A DNA stretch of 51,282 nt from Acidobacteriota bacterium (GCA_022561975.1 JADFQD010000002.1:34326-85607); one strand, 5' to 3'. Positions 1-9,486 are shown, counted from the first letter of the stretch. Numbers and translations are program-made. The notes: generated from the sequence alone by a model not told the origin.

Positions 1-366
1 CTTCTCGGGTATCCACATTCGACGCGTCTCGCCGACGACCATCAGTTGCAGGCCTTCGGTCCAGCCCGCGATCACTCGATCCAGAGAGAACGTAGCCGGT
101 TTGCCGCGTTCGACCGAACTGTCGAACATCTTGCCGTCGGTCGTCCAGCCCGTGTAGTGGACGGTGACCATGGCGATCCTGCTCGGATGCGTCGTTCCGG
201 TTCCTGCCACGAGAACCCGCATCGCCAGCCCGGTAGCTGTCTTCTCCGCGCCCTCGGGCGGCGTGGCGACGTCTTCGGGAGCCGCAATCATGCCGGCAAC
301 AGCGATCGATGGGAACCCGGTGGCGAGAATCAACAGACTGACCAGCGGAAACTTCGAGATCCTCAT
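1..366 (-). CDS. FKBP-type peptidyl-prolyl cis-trans isomerase with signal peptide (C-terminus cut by window edge)
   Basis: Manual reverse-strand translation: MRISKFPLVSLLILATGFPSIAVAG...VTVHYTGWTTDGKMFDSSVERGKPATFSLDRVIAGWTEGLQLMVVGETRRMWIPE, the FKBP signature; start ATG at 364-366. Confidence 0.9.
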   Translation of the reverse strand, partial: MRISKFPLVSLLILATGFPSIAVAGMIAAPEDVATPPEGAEKTATGLAMRVLVAGTGTTHPSRIAMVTVHYTGWTTDGKMFDSSVERGKPATFSLDRVIAGWTEGLQLMVVGETRRMWIPEK

Positions 367-376
367 GGCGCGTACA

Positions 377-1462
377 TTAACAGCCCTCGGCGAAGAGTCT
401 GAGTTGCTCGATCGAGACCGCGCTCAGGTTCGAACATCCCACGCCCAGGAGCCGCACCGGACGCCGGCCGGCGTCGGTCTTGTCGAGCAGAACCTGAGCC
501 GTCGCGCACAAAACCTCGGCCTCGGAAGTCGGTGCCAAGAGCGTCAGTGAGCGCGTCACCGTCTTGAAATCGGAGTATCGGACCTTGATCGTGACCGTTC
601 CCGCCGAGAGTTCGCGCTTGCCCAACGAGGCCGCAACGCCCTGCGCCAATCGATCCACCTCGGCGCGCATCTCATCCACTGAGGTGAGATCGCGAGCGAA
701 GGTGTTCTCCGAGCTGAGGCTCTTGCGCTCCCGCTCGACTCGCACCGGTCGCTCGTCGATCCCGCGACAGTATCGATAGAGCGCCGCACCGTAGCTGCCA
801 AGCAACCCCTCGAGCCTCGGCTGGCTCACTCGGCGCAAATCGGAAATCGTTTCAAAGCCCTTCCCGGCCAGCTTCTTCTCGGTCACCGGACCTACCCCCG
901 GCAACTTGCGAGTGGGCAGTGGATCCAAAAACCGCTGTACACGCCGCGGCGAGATAACCGTCAGGCCGTCGGGCTTGTCGTGATCGGAAGCGATCTTGGC
1001 GACCAAGCGGTTCGGTCCCACCCCAACGCTTACGGTCAGGCCGCACTCACCGAAGACTCTCGACCGAAGCGCCTCGGCGAGAGAAGTCGCGCTGCCGTAG
1101 CCGCGCCACGCATCTGACACATCGAGGTAGGCTTCATCTATCGAAACCGGCTGAACCACCTCGGTGAACTGCCGAAAGATCGAAAAAATCTCTTGGGATT
1201 CGCGCCGGTATCTCGAGAAATCGGGGCGCAGAAAAACCGCCGTCGGGCACATTCGCCGCGCTCGCGCGGCAGGTATCGCCGAACGGATCCCGAACGCGCG
1301 CGCCTCGTAGCTGGCCGCCGCGACCACTCCTCGTCCCTCAGGGGAACCGCCGATGACCACAGGTCTTCCTCTGAGTTCGGGATCGTCGCGCATGTGGACC
1401 GCCGCGTAGAAGCAGTCCATGTCGCAATGCAGGATCCTACGATCCAGCGTCCCCGGAGGCAC
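377..1462 (-). CDS. dinB: DNA polymerase IV (Y-family)
   Basis: RRILHCDMDCFYAAVHMRDDPELRGRPVVIGG, SIDEAYLDVSD, SVGVGPNRLVAKIASDHDKPDGL motifs. The listed ORF runs further upstream into the antisense of fumC; GTG at 1460-1462 is the likely start. Confidence 0.93.
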   Translation of the reverse strand: MPPGTLDRRILHCDMDCFYAAVHMRDDPELRGRPVVIGGSPEGRGVVAAASYEARAFGIRSAIPAARARRMCPTAVFLRPDFSRYRRESQEIFSIFRQFTEVVQPVSIDEAYLDVSDAWRGYGSATSLAEALRSRVFGECGLTVSVGVGPNRLVAKIASDHDKPDGLTVISPRRVQRFLDPLPTRKLPGVGPVTEKKLAGKGFETISDLRRVSQPRLEGLLGSYGAALYRYCRGIDERPVRVERERKSLSSENTFARDLTSVDEMRAEVDRLAQGVAASLGKRELSAGTVTIKVRYSDFKTVTRSLTLLAPTSEAEVLCATAQVLLDKTDAGRRPVRLLGVGCSNLSAVSIEQLRLFAEGC

Positions 1463-1472
1463 CTTCAGTAGG

Positions 1473-2867
1473 CTAACTCCCGCCCTCGGTCTGCGCGCGC
1501 GGATCCAAAGCCTCTTCGAGTTCCGCCTTGGAGAGCACTTCCTTTTCGAGCGCCACTTCGCGCACCGTCCGCCCGGTCCTGTAGGCCTCTTTGGCAATCT
1601 CGGCAGCGCGATCGTAGCCGATCTTGGGCGCCAGCGCCGTGACCATTGCGAGCGATTTTTCCACCATCTCACGCGCTCTCTCACGATCGGCCTCGATTCC
1701 CTCGACGCAGCGCCGCGCCAGGTTCGAGCTGGCGTTGGCGGTGATCGTGATCGACTGCAAGAGGTTGTATGCAATCACTGGCATCATCACGTTCAATTCG
1801 AAGACCCCGGACATTCCGCCGATCGAAATCGTCGCGTCGTTCCCCACCACCTGGGCAGCCACCATCAGGACCGACTCCGGAATCACCGGGTTGACCTTGC
1901 CGGGCATGATCGAACTCCCCGGCTGCAAGCTCGGCAGACGAATCTCGCCGATACCGCAGCGCGGGCCGGAACCCAGCCAGCGCAGGTCGTTCGCGATCTT
2001 GGTCAGAGACACCGCGATCACCTTGACCGCCCCCGAGGTCTCGACGGCTGCGTCCTTCGCGGCCAGGGCTTCGAACCGATTGGGCGCCGGCTCGAAAGGA
2101 AAACCGGTGCGCTCGGCCATCCGGGCAATCACGCGATCGGCGAATCCCGCCGGCGCGTTCAATCCGGTTCCCACGGCGGTCCCGCCCAGGGCCAGCTGTG
2201 CCAGCCGAGGCTTGGCCGCCGCCAGACGCTCGAGTCCGTTTCTCACCTGCTGGGCGTAGCCGGAAAACTCCTGCCCCAGGCGAATCGGAACGGCATCCTG
2301 GAGGTGAGTTCGGCCGATCTTGACCACGTCGTCGAATTCCACCGCCTTCGCCTCGAGCGCCGATGCCAGCTCTTCGAGCGCCGGCTCGAGATCGGAAACG
2401 ATCGCCGAGTACGCCGAGACATGAATCGCCGTCGGGATGACGTCGTTGGACGACTGGCCGCGATTGACGTGATCGTTCGGATGGACCGGGTTCTTGCTAC
2501 CCAGCTCACCTCCCAGAATCTCGATGGCGCGATTCGAAATGACCTCGTTGGCATTCATGTTGGTCGAGGTTCCGGAACCGGTCTGAAAGATATCGAGCGG
2601 AAAGTGACTGTCCAGACCTCCCGCCACGACTTCGTCGGCCGCCTTGCGGATGGCCTCGGCCAGGGTCGACTCGATGTGGCCCATCTCCTCGTTGACCGCC
2701 GCGGCCTCGCCCTTGATCAGGCCCAGGGCCTCGATGAACCGGCGCGGAAAGGTCAGATCGCTGATCGGGAAGTTGCGCCGGGCACGCTCGGTCTGCGCAC
2801 CGTAGTACGCGCTCGCGGGCACCTCGATCTCGCCCAAACTGTCTTTTTCGATTCTCTTCTCAGACAT
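1473..2867 (-). CDS. fumC: Class II fumarate hydratase
   Basis: 464 aa; [57 protein letters not shown] signatures. Confidence 0.96.
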   Translation of the reverse strand: MSEKRIEKDSLGEIEVPASAYYGAQTERARRNFPISDLTFPRRFIEALGLIKGEAAAVNEEMGHIESTLAEAIRKAADEVVAGGLDSHFPLDIFQTGSGTSTNMNANEVISNRAIEILGGELGSKNPVHPNDHVNRGQSSNDVIPTAIHVSAYSAIVSDLEPALEELASALEAKAVEFDDVVKIGRTHLQDAVPIRLGQEFSGYAQQVRNGLERLAAAKPRLAQLALGGTAVGTGLNAPAGFADRVIARMAERTGFPFEPAPNRFEALAAKDAAVETSGAVKVIAVSLTKIANDLRWLGSGPRCGIGEIRLPSLQPGSSIMPGKVNPVIPESVLMVAAQVVGNDATISIGGMSGVFELNVMMPVIAYNLLQSITITANASSNLARRCVEGIEADRERAREMVEKSLAMVTALAPKIGYDRAAEIAKEAYRTGRTVREVALEKEVLSKAELEEALDPRAQTEGGS

Positions 2868-3022
2868 GTTGCGCCTCGCTCCATCCTGGCTCCGTGAACA
2901 GGTGTCGGCTCGCGGAAGTGAAGCCTACCAGCCCGAGCCTGACTTCCCCTGCTCCGTAGCGCTAACGCCCCCTCGTGCTAGGCTCTCTGAACCCCCCAGC
3001 GCAAATCGGGAACGGAGGACGA

Positions 3023-3529
3023 ATGATGACGAGAAGAAGAGATTCGCATCAGATCTGGCTAGCTTGCATCGGCTGGGTGTGGCTTTTGATTGCGGCCCGA
3101 ATCGGGTTCCTCGGTGCTTTGCAGGCTGCTATAGACCTGTCAGAGATTATTAGAAGCTCTGGCAGTCCGAGCTTCGATCCATCGCGCCTGGGCCTGCTTG
3201 CGCCCATTGCTCTCTTTATGGGAAACAACTACGTCGTGCTTGGCGCAGTCAAGGGTTTTTGGGGTGTACTGGGGGTCTGCCTAGCGGCGGCATACCTTGC
3301 ACGGGTGCGTTGGGGGCAGTGGGCTCTGTTGCGGTGGGCAGTTGTATCCACCGCAGCATTTGCAGTTGCCGTCGGTTACCAGGTCGTCATTGGGTCCCTC
3401 GCCCAGGCGAGCTTCTCGACGGCGGGCTCGGTCTTGCCAAGCTTCTTGCTCGCTTCCGGCTTGTCGGTTGCAATCGGAGTGGTCCTCATTCGGCTGCTCG
3501 GCAGTAGCGATCAGGCGATCGCCGTCTAA
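3023..3529 (+). CDS. Hypothetical multi-pass membrane protein
   Basis: ORF 2975..3529 with likely internal start MMTRRRDSHQ; several hydrophobic segments. Confidence 0.55.
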   Translation: MMTRRRDSHQIWLACIGWVWLLIAARIGFLGALQAAIDLSEIIRSSGSPSFDPSRLGLLAPIALFMGNNYVVLGAVKGFWGVLGVCLAAAYLARVRWGQWALLRWAVVSTAAFAVAVGYQVVIGSLAQASFSTAGSVLPSFLLASGLSVAIGVVLIRLLGSSDQAIAV

Positions 3530-3618
3530 CACCTCGCTGCACCGAACACCGCCTGTCGCTTCGCGGCACCGGGTGTTTAGGCGACAGCGGAAGATAAGAT
3601 ACTTACGGAGGGACAGAG

Positions 3619-4008
3619 ATGAATCGGAAGAAAGCAGTCTTCGCTGCGGCAGTTTTAGCGACCGTTGGGGCTCTGGCGGCGGGCAACACCGCCGGATCTG
3701 AGACGGTTCAGCTGGACCAGGTTGGCATCGAAGTGAGCATTACCGCCACCGACATGCCAGGCGTGATCTATGAGTGCACGGCGGTCGTGACAGATCTTGC
3801 GTCTGAGACAGTCTTGTCTTCCTCGAAAGTGCTCTTCAAGGCCGGAGAAGAAGCACAAATCCGCGTCGGCACGACGCCCGGGCTTGATCTCCACATCGTC
3901 GTGTCGGTCAACGAAGAGGAGACCGAGGCTCAGTACAGCGCATCGATCTATCACGGGGAAGCGCTCGTCTCTTCACAGAAAGTGAAGGTCGCTCTCGGCA
4001 GGTCGTGA
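3619..4008 (+). CDS. Hypothetical secreted protein
   Basis: 129 aa; preceded by GGAGGGACAGAG ribosome-binding-like sequence; N-terminal signal-like MNRKKAVFAAAVLATVGALAAGNTAG. Confidence 0.6.
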   Translation: MNRKKAVFAAAVLATVGALAAGNTAGSETVQLDQVGIEVSITATDMPGVIYECTAVVTDLASETVLSSSKVLFKAGEEAQIRVGTTPGLDLHIVVSVNEEETEAQYSASIYHGEALVSSQKVKVALGRS

Positions 4009-4017
4009 GGGCTGTCG

Positions 4018-4078
4018 TCTAACAAGTCGTTTCTGGACTCCTCGCGCAAGTAGGCGGTGGCGCTCTTCGGCCTACATG
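4018..4078 (+). repeat. Direct repeat copy A (hairpin-containing, ~60 bp)
   Basis: CTAACAAGTCGTTTCTGGACTCCTCGCGCAAGTAGGCGGTGGCGCTCTTCGGCCTACAT matches 4623-4682 with few differences; internal GTAGGC/GCCTAC stem. Confidence 0.75.
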
Positions 4079-4137
4079 GTCTTGTCCTTTCCTGCGTGCT
4101 GAGAGGCGCCGAGCGGCTGGCGGTATGATCGGCCGCG

Positions 4138-4380
4138 ATGCCTACCGTGCTTCGAGAAGGCCCATATCGATTTTTCTTCTACAGCCATGAACCGAACGAA
4201 CCCCCGCATATCCACGTTGATCGGGACGATGATTCTGCAAAGTTCTGGCTCCGCCCAATCGGTCTCGCCAGAAACTTGGGTTTCAGAGCGCACGAGCTTC
4301 GAGATATTGAGAAACTGATAGAGAATAGGAAGAGCGAACTGCTGGAGGAATGGTATGGGTATCACGGCGACTCGAGCTGA
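4138..4380 (+). CDS. DUF4160 domain protein
   Basis: 80 aa; MPTVLREGPYRFFFYSHEPNEPPHIHVDRDDDSAKFWL, typical DUF4160. Confidence 0.85.
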   Translation: MPTVLREGPYRFFFYSHEPNEPPHIHVDRDDDSAKFWLRPIGLARNLGFRAHELRDIEKLIENRKSELLEEWYGYHGDSS

Positions 4381-4627
4381 CGAACGTGTTCGAAACGTGT
4401 CATTTGCCGGCGACACGTTCACGGTCGAGCTGAAAGACGGCCGCGCGATCACAACGCCGCTCGCTTGGTTTCCCAGGCTCCTACACGCGACCGAGCAAGA
4501 GCGGTCGAACTGGCAAGTTAGCGGTGGCGGTTACGGAATTCACTGGCCGGACGTCGATGAGGACATTTCAACGGAGGGTCTGCTCCGGGGAGCGCCCGCT
4601 CCACGAGGTACCCTGGTCGGCACCTAA
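4355..4627 (+). CDS. DUF2442 domain protein
   Basis: 90 aa; VRNVSFAGDTFTVELKDGRAITTPLAWFPRLLHATEQERSNWQVSGGGYGIHWPDVDEDIS, typical DUF2442; overlaps the DUF4160 gene 3' end. Confidence 0.85.
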   Translation: MGITATRADERVRNVSFAGDTFTVELKDGRAITTPLAWFPRLLHATEQERSNWQVSGGGYGIHWPDVDEDISTEGLLRGAPAPRGTLVGT

Positions 4628-4682
4628 CCCCTTATCTGGACACCTCGCGCAAGTAGACGGTGGCGCTCTTTCGCTCTACATA
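4623..4682 (+). repeat. Direct repeat copy B (hairpin-containing, ~60 bp)
   Basis: CTAACCCCTTATCTGGACACCTCGCGCAAGTAGACGGTGGCGCTCTTTCGCTCTACAT; partner of 4018-4078. Confidence 0.75.
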
Positions 4683-4699
4683 CGTTTTTCTTCCTTTCT

Positions 4700-4791
4700 G
4701 AAATACTGGGACACGATACTGATTTCCAGGACTGCGGCCACGGATGACGTCGAGCACTCAGCACGAAATGAGTATCGTGTCCCCGTATTTC
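4700..4791 (+). repeat. 92-bp palindromic repeat, copy 1 (core orientation +)
   Basis: gaaatactgggacacgatact...agtatcgtgtccccgtatttc terminal inverted arms; core ggactgcggccacggatgacgtcgagcactcagc. Confidence 0.9.
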
Positions 4792-4923
4792 ACCCGCCGC
4801 ATGTGGAGATTGAGGCCGGAAAGACAAGGACTGAGCTTGCTCGCACCCATGCACGCAACAGGGGGGAATGCGACTAGAAACTCCTAGCCGCGGCAAGCCA
4901 TCAGAATTCTCGCCAGCTCAATA

Positions 4924-5364
4924 TCATTGTCCTGCGCTTCGCCTTGCCTGCTGGATTGCAGCACGGGATCCGGCGAGTGAAAAGCTAGCGTTCACCCTAT
5001 CCCCTGTCACGGACGTGTAGCTGACCCGCATTCGGTTGCCGTTCATAACCTCCTGCAGTTGGGCTTCGGTTATGAAGCACGTCAAACCGTCTTCCGTCAG
5101 AATGGCTGTTTTCCCATGCGCGCTCCCGTCCACTTCCCAGTAAATCTTTTTGCCGCCAGGAACATACCTGCGATCGCCGGCGCGAAGAGCCGATATGTAA
5201 ACCATTGGCTCCTGGCCGCGCGCCATCCCAAACGACAAACCAACTGTCTCGGCGCTGTCGGATGTGATCGCCATGTACACCGGCCCGTAACGCTGCTGGA
5301 CCCACTTAGCTGCAGCAGGCGAGGCGAGCATCAGCACCAGAATGAGCAAAACGAACTTTCTCAT
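4924..5364 (-). CDS. Hypothetical secreted protein
   Basis: ORF 4924..5400 with likely start MRKFVLLILVLMLASPAAA (signal peptide). Confidence 0.65.
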   Translation of the reverse strand: MRKFVLLILVLMLASPAAAKWVQQRYGPVYMAITSDSAETVGLSFGMARGQEPMVYISALRAGDRRYVPGGKKIYWEVDGSAHGKTAILTEDGLTCFITEAQLQEVMNGNRMRVSYTSVTGDRVNASFSLAGSRAAIQQARRSAGQ

Positions 5365-5465
5365 TTCGAACCCTCCACTTGGTTTACCCGGCACGGTCAT
5401 CGACGTTTATAGCATCCCCCTCCCACAGTAGGGAAGCCTTTGCCTTCTCTGACTCTTCTAGGGGG

Positions 5466-5532
5466 GAAATACGGGCACACGATACTAATTTCCAGGGCTG
5501 CGGCCACGGGTGACGTCGAGCACTCAGCACGG
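5466..5532 (+). repeat. Palindromic repeat, copy 2 (truncated: right arm missing)
   Basis: gaaatacgggcacacgatactaatttccagggctgcggccacgggtgacgtcgagcactcagcacg, then sequence diverges. Confidence 0.85.
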
Positions 5533-5724
5533 GAAGTGCTCGTGGCCGGGGCATTCGATCATCGGAAGGCGTGGGTATTTCGAGAACCGGGAATCGGTCT
5601 CTGAGCGCCGGCACCAAACGAACACACTTCGTGCCGTGGTTTTGAGTTCGGCGTGCCGGCACGAGCGGCAGAGGCCGGAGTCGGCGAGCAGCCGCGAAAA
5701 GATTTTGGGCGCCTCTTCGCTCAC
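5524..5724 (-). CDS. Small Cys-containing (zinc-ribbon-like) protein
   Basis: MSEEAPKIFSRLLADSGLCRSCRHAELKTTARSVFVWCRRSETDSRFSKYPRLPMIECPGHE; CxxC...C...C spacing; ends inside repeat copy 2. Confidence 0.65.
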   Translation of the reverse strand: MSEEAPKIFSRLLADSGLCRSCRHAELKTTARSVFVWCRRSETDSRFSKYPRLPMIECPGHEHFPC

Positions 5725-5880
5725 CAGGCCCCCCCTAAACCAAACCGGCCGCCGGCTCGTATGTATGAATGACGGCCGATTCGACGGTCACCCACCGGAG
5801 CCGGGCCGGCTGGTCTTCGCCAACGGGTCAGGCACCTAGACGCGGCTCTCAGGAGGCGTGCTCCGCCAACACAACCCCAC

Positions 5881-5897
5881 CGCCGCCTCCGGCGGCG
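5881..5897. terminator. Perfect hairpin CGCCGCC-TCC-GGCGGCG
   Basis: 7-bp perfect stem, 3-nt loop; downstream of the lolC/E-like gene (minus strand). Terminator role inferred. Confidence 0.35.
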
Positions 5898-5912
5898 TCT
5901 CCAGCCAACGTA

Positions 5913-5937
5913 AGGGGGGTCGATCAAACGGCCCCCT
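5913..5937 (-). terminator. G/C stem hairpin downstream of the lolC/E-like gene
   Basis: AGGGGG...CCCCC(C)T stem in the reverse strand, after the stop at 5979; weak U-tract. Confidence 0.35.
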
Positions 5938-5978
5938 CCCTCATCTTTCCCGATCATCGAAGACAATCCAGCCTCGAG

Positions 5979-7220
5979 CTACTCGTAGCGCAGCGCAACC
6001 GCAGGCCGCACTCGTGCGCCTCGTCGAGCCGGGAACCAGCACGCCAAAGCGGTCACAAAAAGGGTGAAGAATACGACCGCCAGAACGTCTCCAAGACGAA
6101 CCCGGAACGAAATCGAACTGATGAAGTAGATCGCGGCCAGCTCCTCGTCGAAGCGAATCAACTCGAAGCGGGTCAACCCCCACGACACCGCCCAGCCCAG
6201 CGCGACGCCGGCGCTCAGGCCGGTCACCGCCAGTCCGCCTCCGTAGAGCAGGAACAAGCTGCGCAGTGCCTTCGGTCCCAGCCCGAGAGCGGCCAGGACG
6301 CCGACGTCGCGCATTCTCTCGCGCACCAGCACGACCAGGTTTGAAGCGACGTTGAAGGTCGAAACCAGCACGATCAGACCCAGCACCATAAAAAGTGCGA
6401 CCTGTTGAATGCGTAGAGCCGTGAACAGCTCGCGATTGAGCTCCCGCCAGTCCACCACGAGATGGTCCGGCCCAAGCACCTCGTCGGCCCTCGCGGCGAC
6501 CTCCGGCGTGCGGCCCAGATCGGCAACGATGACTTCGTAGACACTCTCGCCGACGCCGGCGCCGGCCAACTCTTCCAGACGCTCCCGGTCGATGACCATG
6601 AGCTTGCGATCGAATTCCGAGAACCCCGAACGGAAGGTGCCCACCGAGCGCACGCTCTCGTAGGCGAAGCGAGGCCGGCCGCCGCCGACACCGAGAACCA
6701 TGAGCCGAAGTACCTCACCGGGCTCGGGCTTCAGCTTCTCGGCCAGATCGCCTCCCAGCACCACTTCGGTAACGCCCTGGTCCGGAACTCGGTTGCCGGC
6801 AGAGGCATCGAGTTCGACTCGTCCCAACCCGGTCAGCGGACCACCCCAGTCCACGCCGCGCAAGCTCACGCCGAGCGCTTCCGGGTGGGCGCGGCTCGCC
6901 AATGCTCCCTGGCCGTAGGTTACCCGGCGGACCTCGTCAACGAGAGGCAGTTCGCTCAGGCGCCTCACCACCTCGTCCGCTTCCCCGAGTTCGGTCTCAC
7001 TCAGCGGATAGATCAGAACCGCCGCGCTGCCTTGGGTGAGTTTCTGCTGCAGGTCTTCGCGATACCCGGTCATCAAGGCCATGGCGACGATCATCGCGGC
7101 AACTCCGATCATCGTGCCGAACAGCGCCGAGCGCGCGGTGCCGGCTATCAGGCGGTTGCCACGGCCGCGCAGGAAGCGAACCGCGATCAGAACCAGCAGT
7201 GAGGCGCGCTGAGTGTTCAT
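5979..7220 (-). CDS. LolC/LolE-type (FtsX/MacB family) ABC transporter permease
   Basis: 413 aa; N-terminal [48 protein letters not shown]-terminal FtsX membrane domain. Confidence 0.88.
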   Translation of the reverse strand: MNTQRASLLVLIAVRFLRGRGNRLIAGTARSALFGTMIGVAAMIVAMALMTGYREDLQQKLTQGSAAVLIYPLSETELGEADEVVRRLSELPLVDEVRRVTYGQGALASRAHPEALGVSLRGVDWGGPLTGLGRVELDASAGNRVPDQGVTEVVLGGDLAEKLKPEPGEVLRLMVLGVGGGRPRFAYESVRSVGTFRSGFSEFDRKLMVIDRERLEELAGAGVGESVYEVIVADLGRTPEVAARADEVLGPDHLVVDWRELNRELFTALRIQQVALFMVLGLIVLVSTFNVASNLVVLVRERMRDVGVLAALGLGPKALRSLFLLYGGGLAVTGLSAGVALGWAVSWGLTRFELIRFDEELAAIYFISSISFRVRLGDVLAVVFFTLFVTALACWFPARRGARVRPAVALRYE

Positions 7221-7477
7221 GCCGGCGGCTCGGGGTCGCCGGGACCATTCGACAGCACGATCCCGTCGACACCCGATTCGATCGCCTCTTGCGCCCCGGT
7301 CGACGCCGGAAGCACTGTCAAGAGCGATAGGAAGGATCCGTTGAGGATTTCTTGATACCCGGTCATCGAGGTATTGAAGACCACCTCACCGAAGCGGGTT
7401 GCCGCCGACACCGATCGCCCCTCGAACAACGAACCGTCCTCCAGAAGCAGGATGGCATCGGGGGAATGATCCTTCAA
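7217..7477 (-). pseudogene. carA: Internally deleted remnant of carbamoyl-phosphate synthase small subunit
   Basis: [38 protein letters not shown] (CarA N-terminus) joined to [31 protein letters not shown] (CarA mid-protein); the intervening region and the glutaminase C-terminus are absent. Confidence 0.8.
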
Positions 7478-7484
7478 GCAAGCC

Positions 7485-8516
7485 TCAGGGAGTGGCGTGC
7501 TCGGGAAGCACGCGGGCCAAGACCGGCGCGAGGCTCCGGAGCACGGTCATCAGCTCTTCGAAATCGTCGGGCAGCAGAGCTTGGCCGCCGTCGGACAACG
7601 CCTGATCAGGCCGATCGTGAACCTCGACCAGAAGCCCGTCGGCTCCGGCTGCAAGGGCGGCCAACGACAGAGGCAGGACTTTGTCGCGATACCCGGCCGC
7701 ATGGCTGGGGTCGGCGATGATCGGCAAGTGGCTGATCCGCTTGACCGCGGGGAAGGCGGCCACGTCGAGAGTGTTTCTCGTGTGGTCGGCAAACGTCCGA
7801 ATGCCGCGCTCGCACAGAATGACCTGCGTGTTGCCCTGATCCATAATGTACTCGGCCGCGAGCAACAGTTCGGTGACGGTCGCGCTCATTCCACGCTTCA
7901 GGAGAACCGGCCGTCCGCAACGACCGGCGCGCTTGAGCAGGGTGAAGTTCTGCATGTTGCGGGCACCGATTTGAACGATGTCGGTGAATTCGACCACTTC
8001 ATCCAGCACGTCGATGTCCAGCGCCTCGGTGATCACCGGCAGGCCTGTCTCTTCTCGGACCCGAGCCAGAATCTCGAGTCCCTCGCGCCCCAGCCCCTGG
8101 AAGCTGTACGGGCTCGAACGCGGCTTGAAGGCACCGCCGCGAAGCATGTGAGCACCGCTTGCCTTGATCGCTCGAGCGATTCCGAGGGTCTGCTCGTAGC
8201 TCTCCACCGAACATGGCCCGGCCATTACCACCAACTCCGACCCACCGATCTTGACCCCCGCGACTTCGAAAACCGAGTCCTCCCGATGAAACTCGCGCGA
8301 CACCAATTTGTAGGGGTGGCTGACTTGGATGACCTCGAGCACGCCAGGCATGTGCTGGAACAGCGCCGGCTCCACGATGCCGATGTTGCCGGTTATGCCG
8401 ATGGCGGTGCGCTGCGCACCGACAATCGGGTGGGCCTTGAGACCTCGCTGTTCCACGACCTCGACCACCGCGTCGATTTGCTCGGCCTCGGCGTCCATCT
8501 GCATTACTATGAGCAT
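7485..8516 (-). CDS. aroF: 3-deoxy-7-phosphoheptulonate synthase
   Basis: 343 aa; [65 protein letters not shown]. Confidence 0.93.
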   Translation of the reverse strand: MLIVMQMDAEAEQIDAVVEVVEQRGLKAHPIVGAQRTAIGITGNIGIVEPALFQHMPGVLEVIQVSHPYKLVSREFHREDSVFEVAGVKIGGSELVVMAGPCSVESYEQTLGIARAIKASGAHMLRGGAFKPRSSPYSFQGLGREGLEILARVREETGLPVITEALDIDVLDEVVEFTDIVQIGARNMQNFTLLKRAGRCGRPVLLKRGMSATVTELLLAAEYIMDQGNTQVILCERGIRTFADHTRNTLDVAAFPAVKRISHLPIIADPSHAAGYRDKVLPLSLAALAAGADGLLVEVHDRPDQALSDGGQALLPDDFEELMTVLRSLAPVLARVLPEHATP

Positions 8517-8612
8517 TCGTATTTGCCTTTCGGCTCGCTACCGCACCCGGAGCGGCTTTCGAGCCGCGCTATGATACCAGCCGGACCTGGACCTCCTCGA
8601 GAAAGAAGAACC

Positions 8613-9383
8613 ATGAAAAATACTCATCGCCTACTCGTTGCCGCGACGCTATGGGTCGTCCTCGGCGCTCCTCTGGCCGCCTACACGGTTATCCTCAAGG
8701 ACGGGTCGCAGCTGATCGCTCAGGAGGCCCCGTCCATCGAGGGAGATCAAGCGATCATCGTTCTTCAAAGCGGTACCAGAACTTCGATCGCCGCCGGTGA
8801 AATCGACATCGAGCGGACACGCGAGGCCAACCTTCACGAACTCGGTTCGGCCGTGATCTTGGAAAATGGCCAGTTCACGAGCACGCCAGTCATGAAGGGG
8901 CCTGCCCAGGAAGAGCGGCTCTCCGACCTGATCAACAAGCGCCGCCGCAGCCAAGGCGCGACCCATCGAACACCTTTTGCGAGAGAGTCCAGCGGACCGA
9001 ATCGATCGCCGCCGAGCGACCTCTCGAGTCGTGAGCGCATGCCGTACCGAGATCTACCGGTACTGGAGGCCATTCAGGGCGCCTTTCGTAGCCAGGGCGT
9101 GGACACGGTGAAGATCTACCAGGGTACGTCCGGTGAACGCCTGCTGATCGAGATCGAAACCAACTCCGAGGCCGCGGTTTTTCGCAGCATCAAAGTGGCC
9201 GCCGGAGCACTTTCGCACGTGCGCGCGAACATCTCGGCAGCCATCGAGGCTTTCGAGCTGGTGCTCACGACTTCGAATCATTCGCGTGCCGGGGAGTTCT
9301 TGATGACTACCGAACAGGCAGCGAGGATCGTCGGCGGCGAGGTCGAGATCTCGAGCTACTTCATCGCTCAGGTCAGGTTCTAG
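8613..9383 (+). CDS. Hypothetical secreted protein
   Basis: Likely start MKNTHRLLVAATLWVVLGAPLAAYTVILKDGSQL (signal peptide); the upstream part of ORF 7497..9383 is antisense of aroF. Confidence 0.7.
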   Translation: MKNTHRLLVAATLWVVLGAPLAAYTVILKDGSQLIAQEAPSIEGDQAIIVLQSGTRTSIAAGEIDIERTREANLHELGSAVILENGQFTSTPVMKGPAQEERLSDLINKRRRSQGATHRTPFARESSGPNRSPPSDLSSRERMPYRDLPVLEAIQGAFRSQGVDTVKIYQGTSGERLLIEIETNSEAAVFRSIKVAAGALSHVRANISAAIEAFELVLTTSNHSRAGEFLMTTEQAARIVGGEVEISSYFIAQVRF

Positions 9384-9394
9384 ACCGGACTTCG

Positions 9395-9486
9395 GAAATA
9401 CGGGGACACGATACTCATTTCGCACCGAGTGGTCGGCGTCACCCGTGGCCGCAGCCCTGGAAATCAGTATCGTGTCCCCGCATTTC
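9395..9486 (-). repeat. 92-bp palindromic repeat, copy 3 (core orientation -)
   Basis: gaaatacggggacacgatactcattt...gtggccgcagccctggaaatcagtatcgtgtccccgcatttc; core reversed relative to copies 1, 2 and 5. Confidence 0.9.

Noticed and set aside
1419-2897. 492-aa plus-strand ORF
   Set aside because: Antisense to fumC; Arg/His-rich low-quality translation typical of shadow ORFs in GC-rich DNA. Same reasoning applied to 7497-8612, 9850-11247, 14329-15714, 19338-20036, 24066-25136 and 45596-46591.
3525-3592. Canonical integron attC site
   Set aside because: R''-like GTCTAAC and a hairpin are present, but no matching R' (GTTAGRC) at the far end; kept only as a cassette-like hypothesis.
4624-4896. 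Short ORFs sharing ARRHPWPQ-W-SVSC peptides (4624..4896 -, 5384..5662 -)
   Set aside because: The shared peptide is simply translation of the palindromic repeat, not a protein family.
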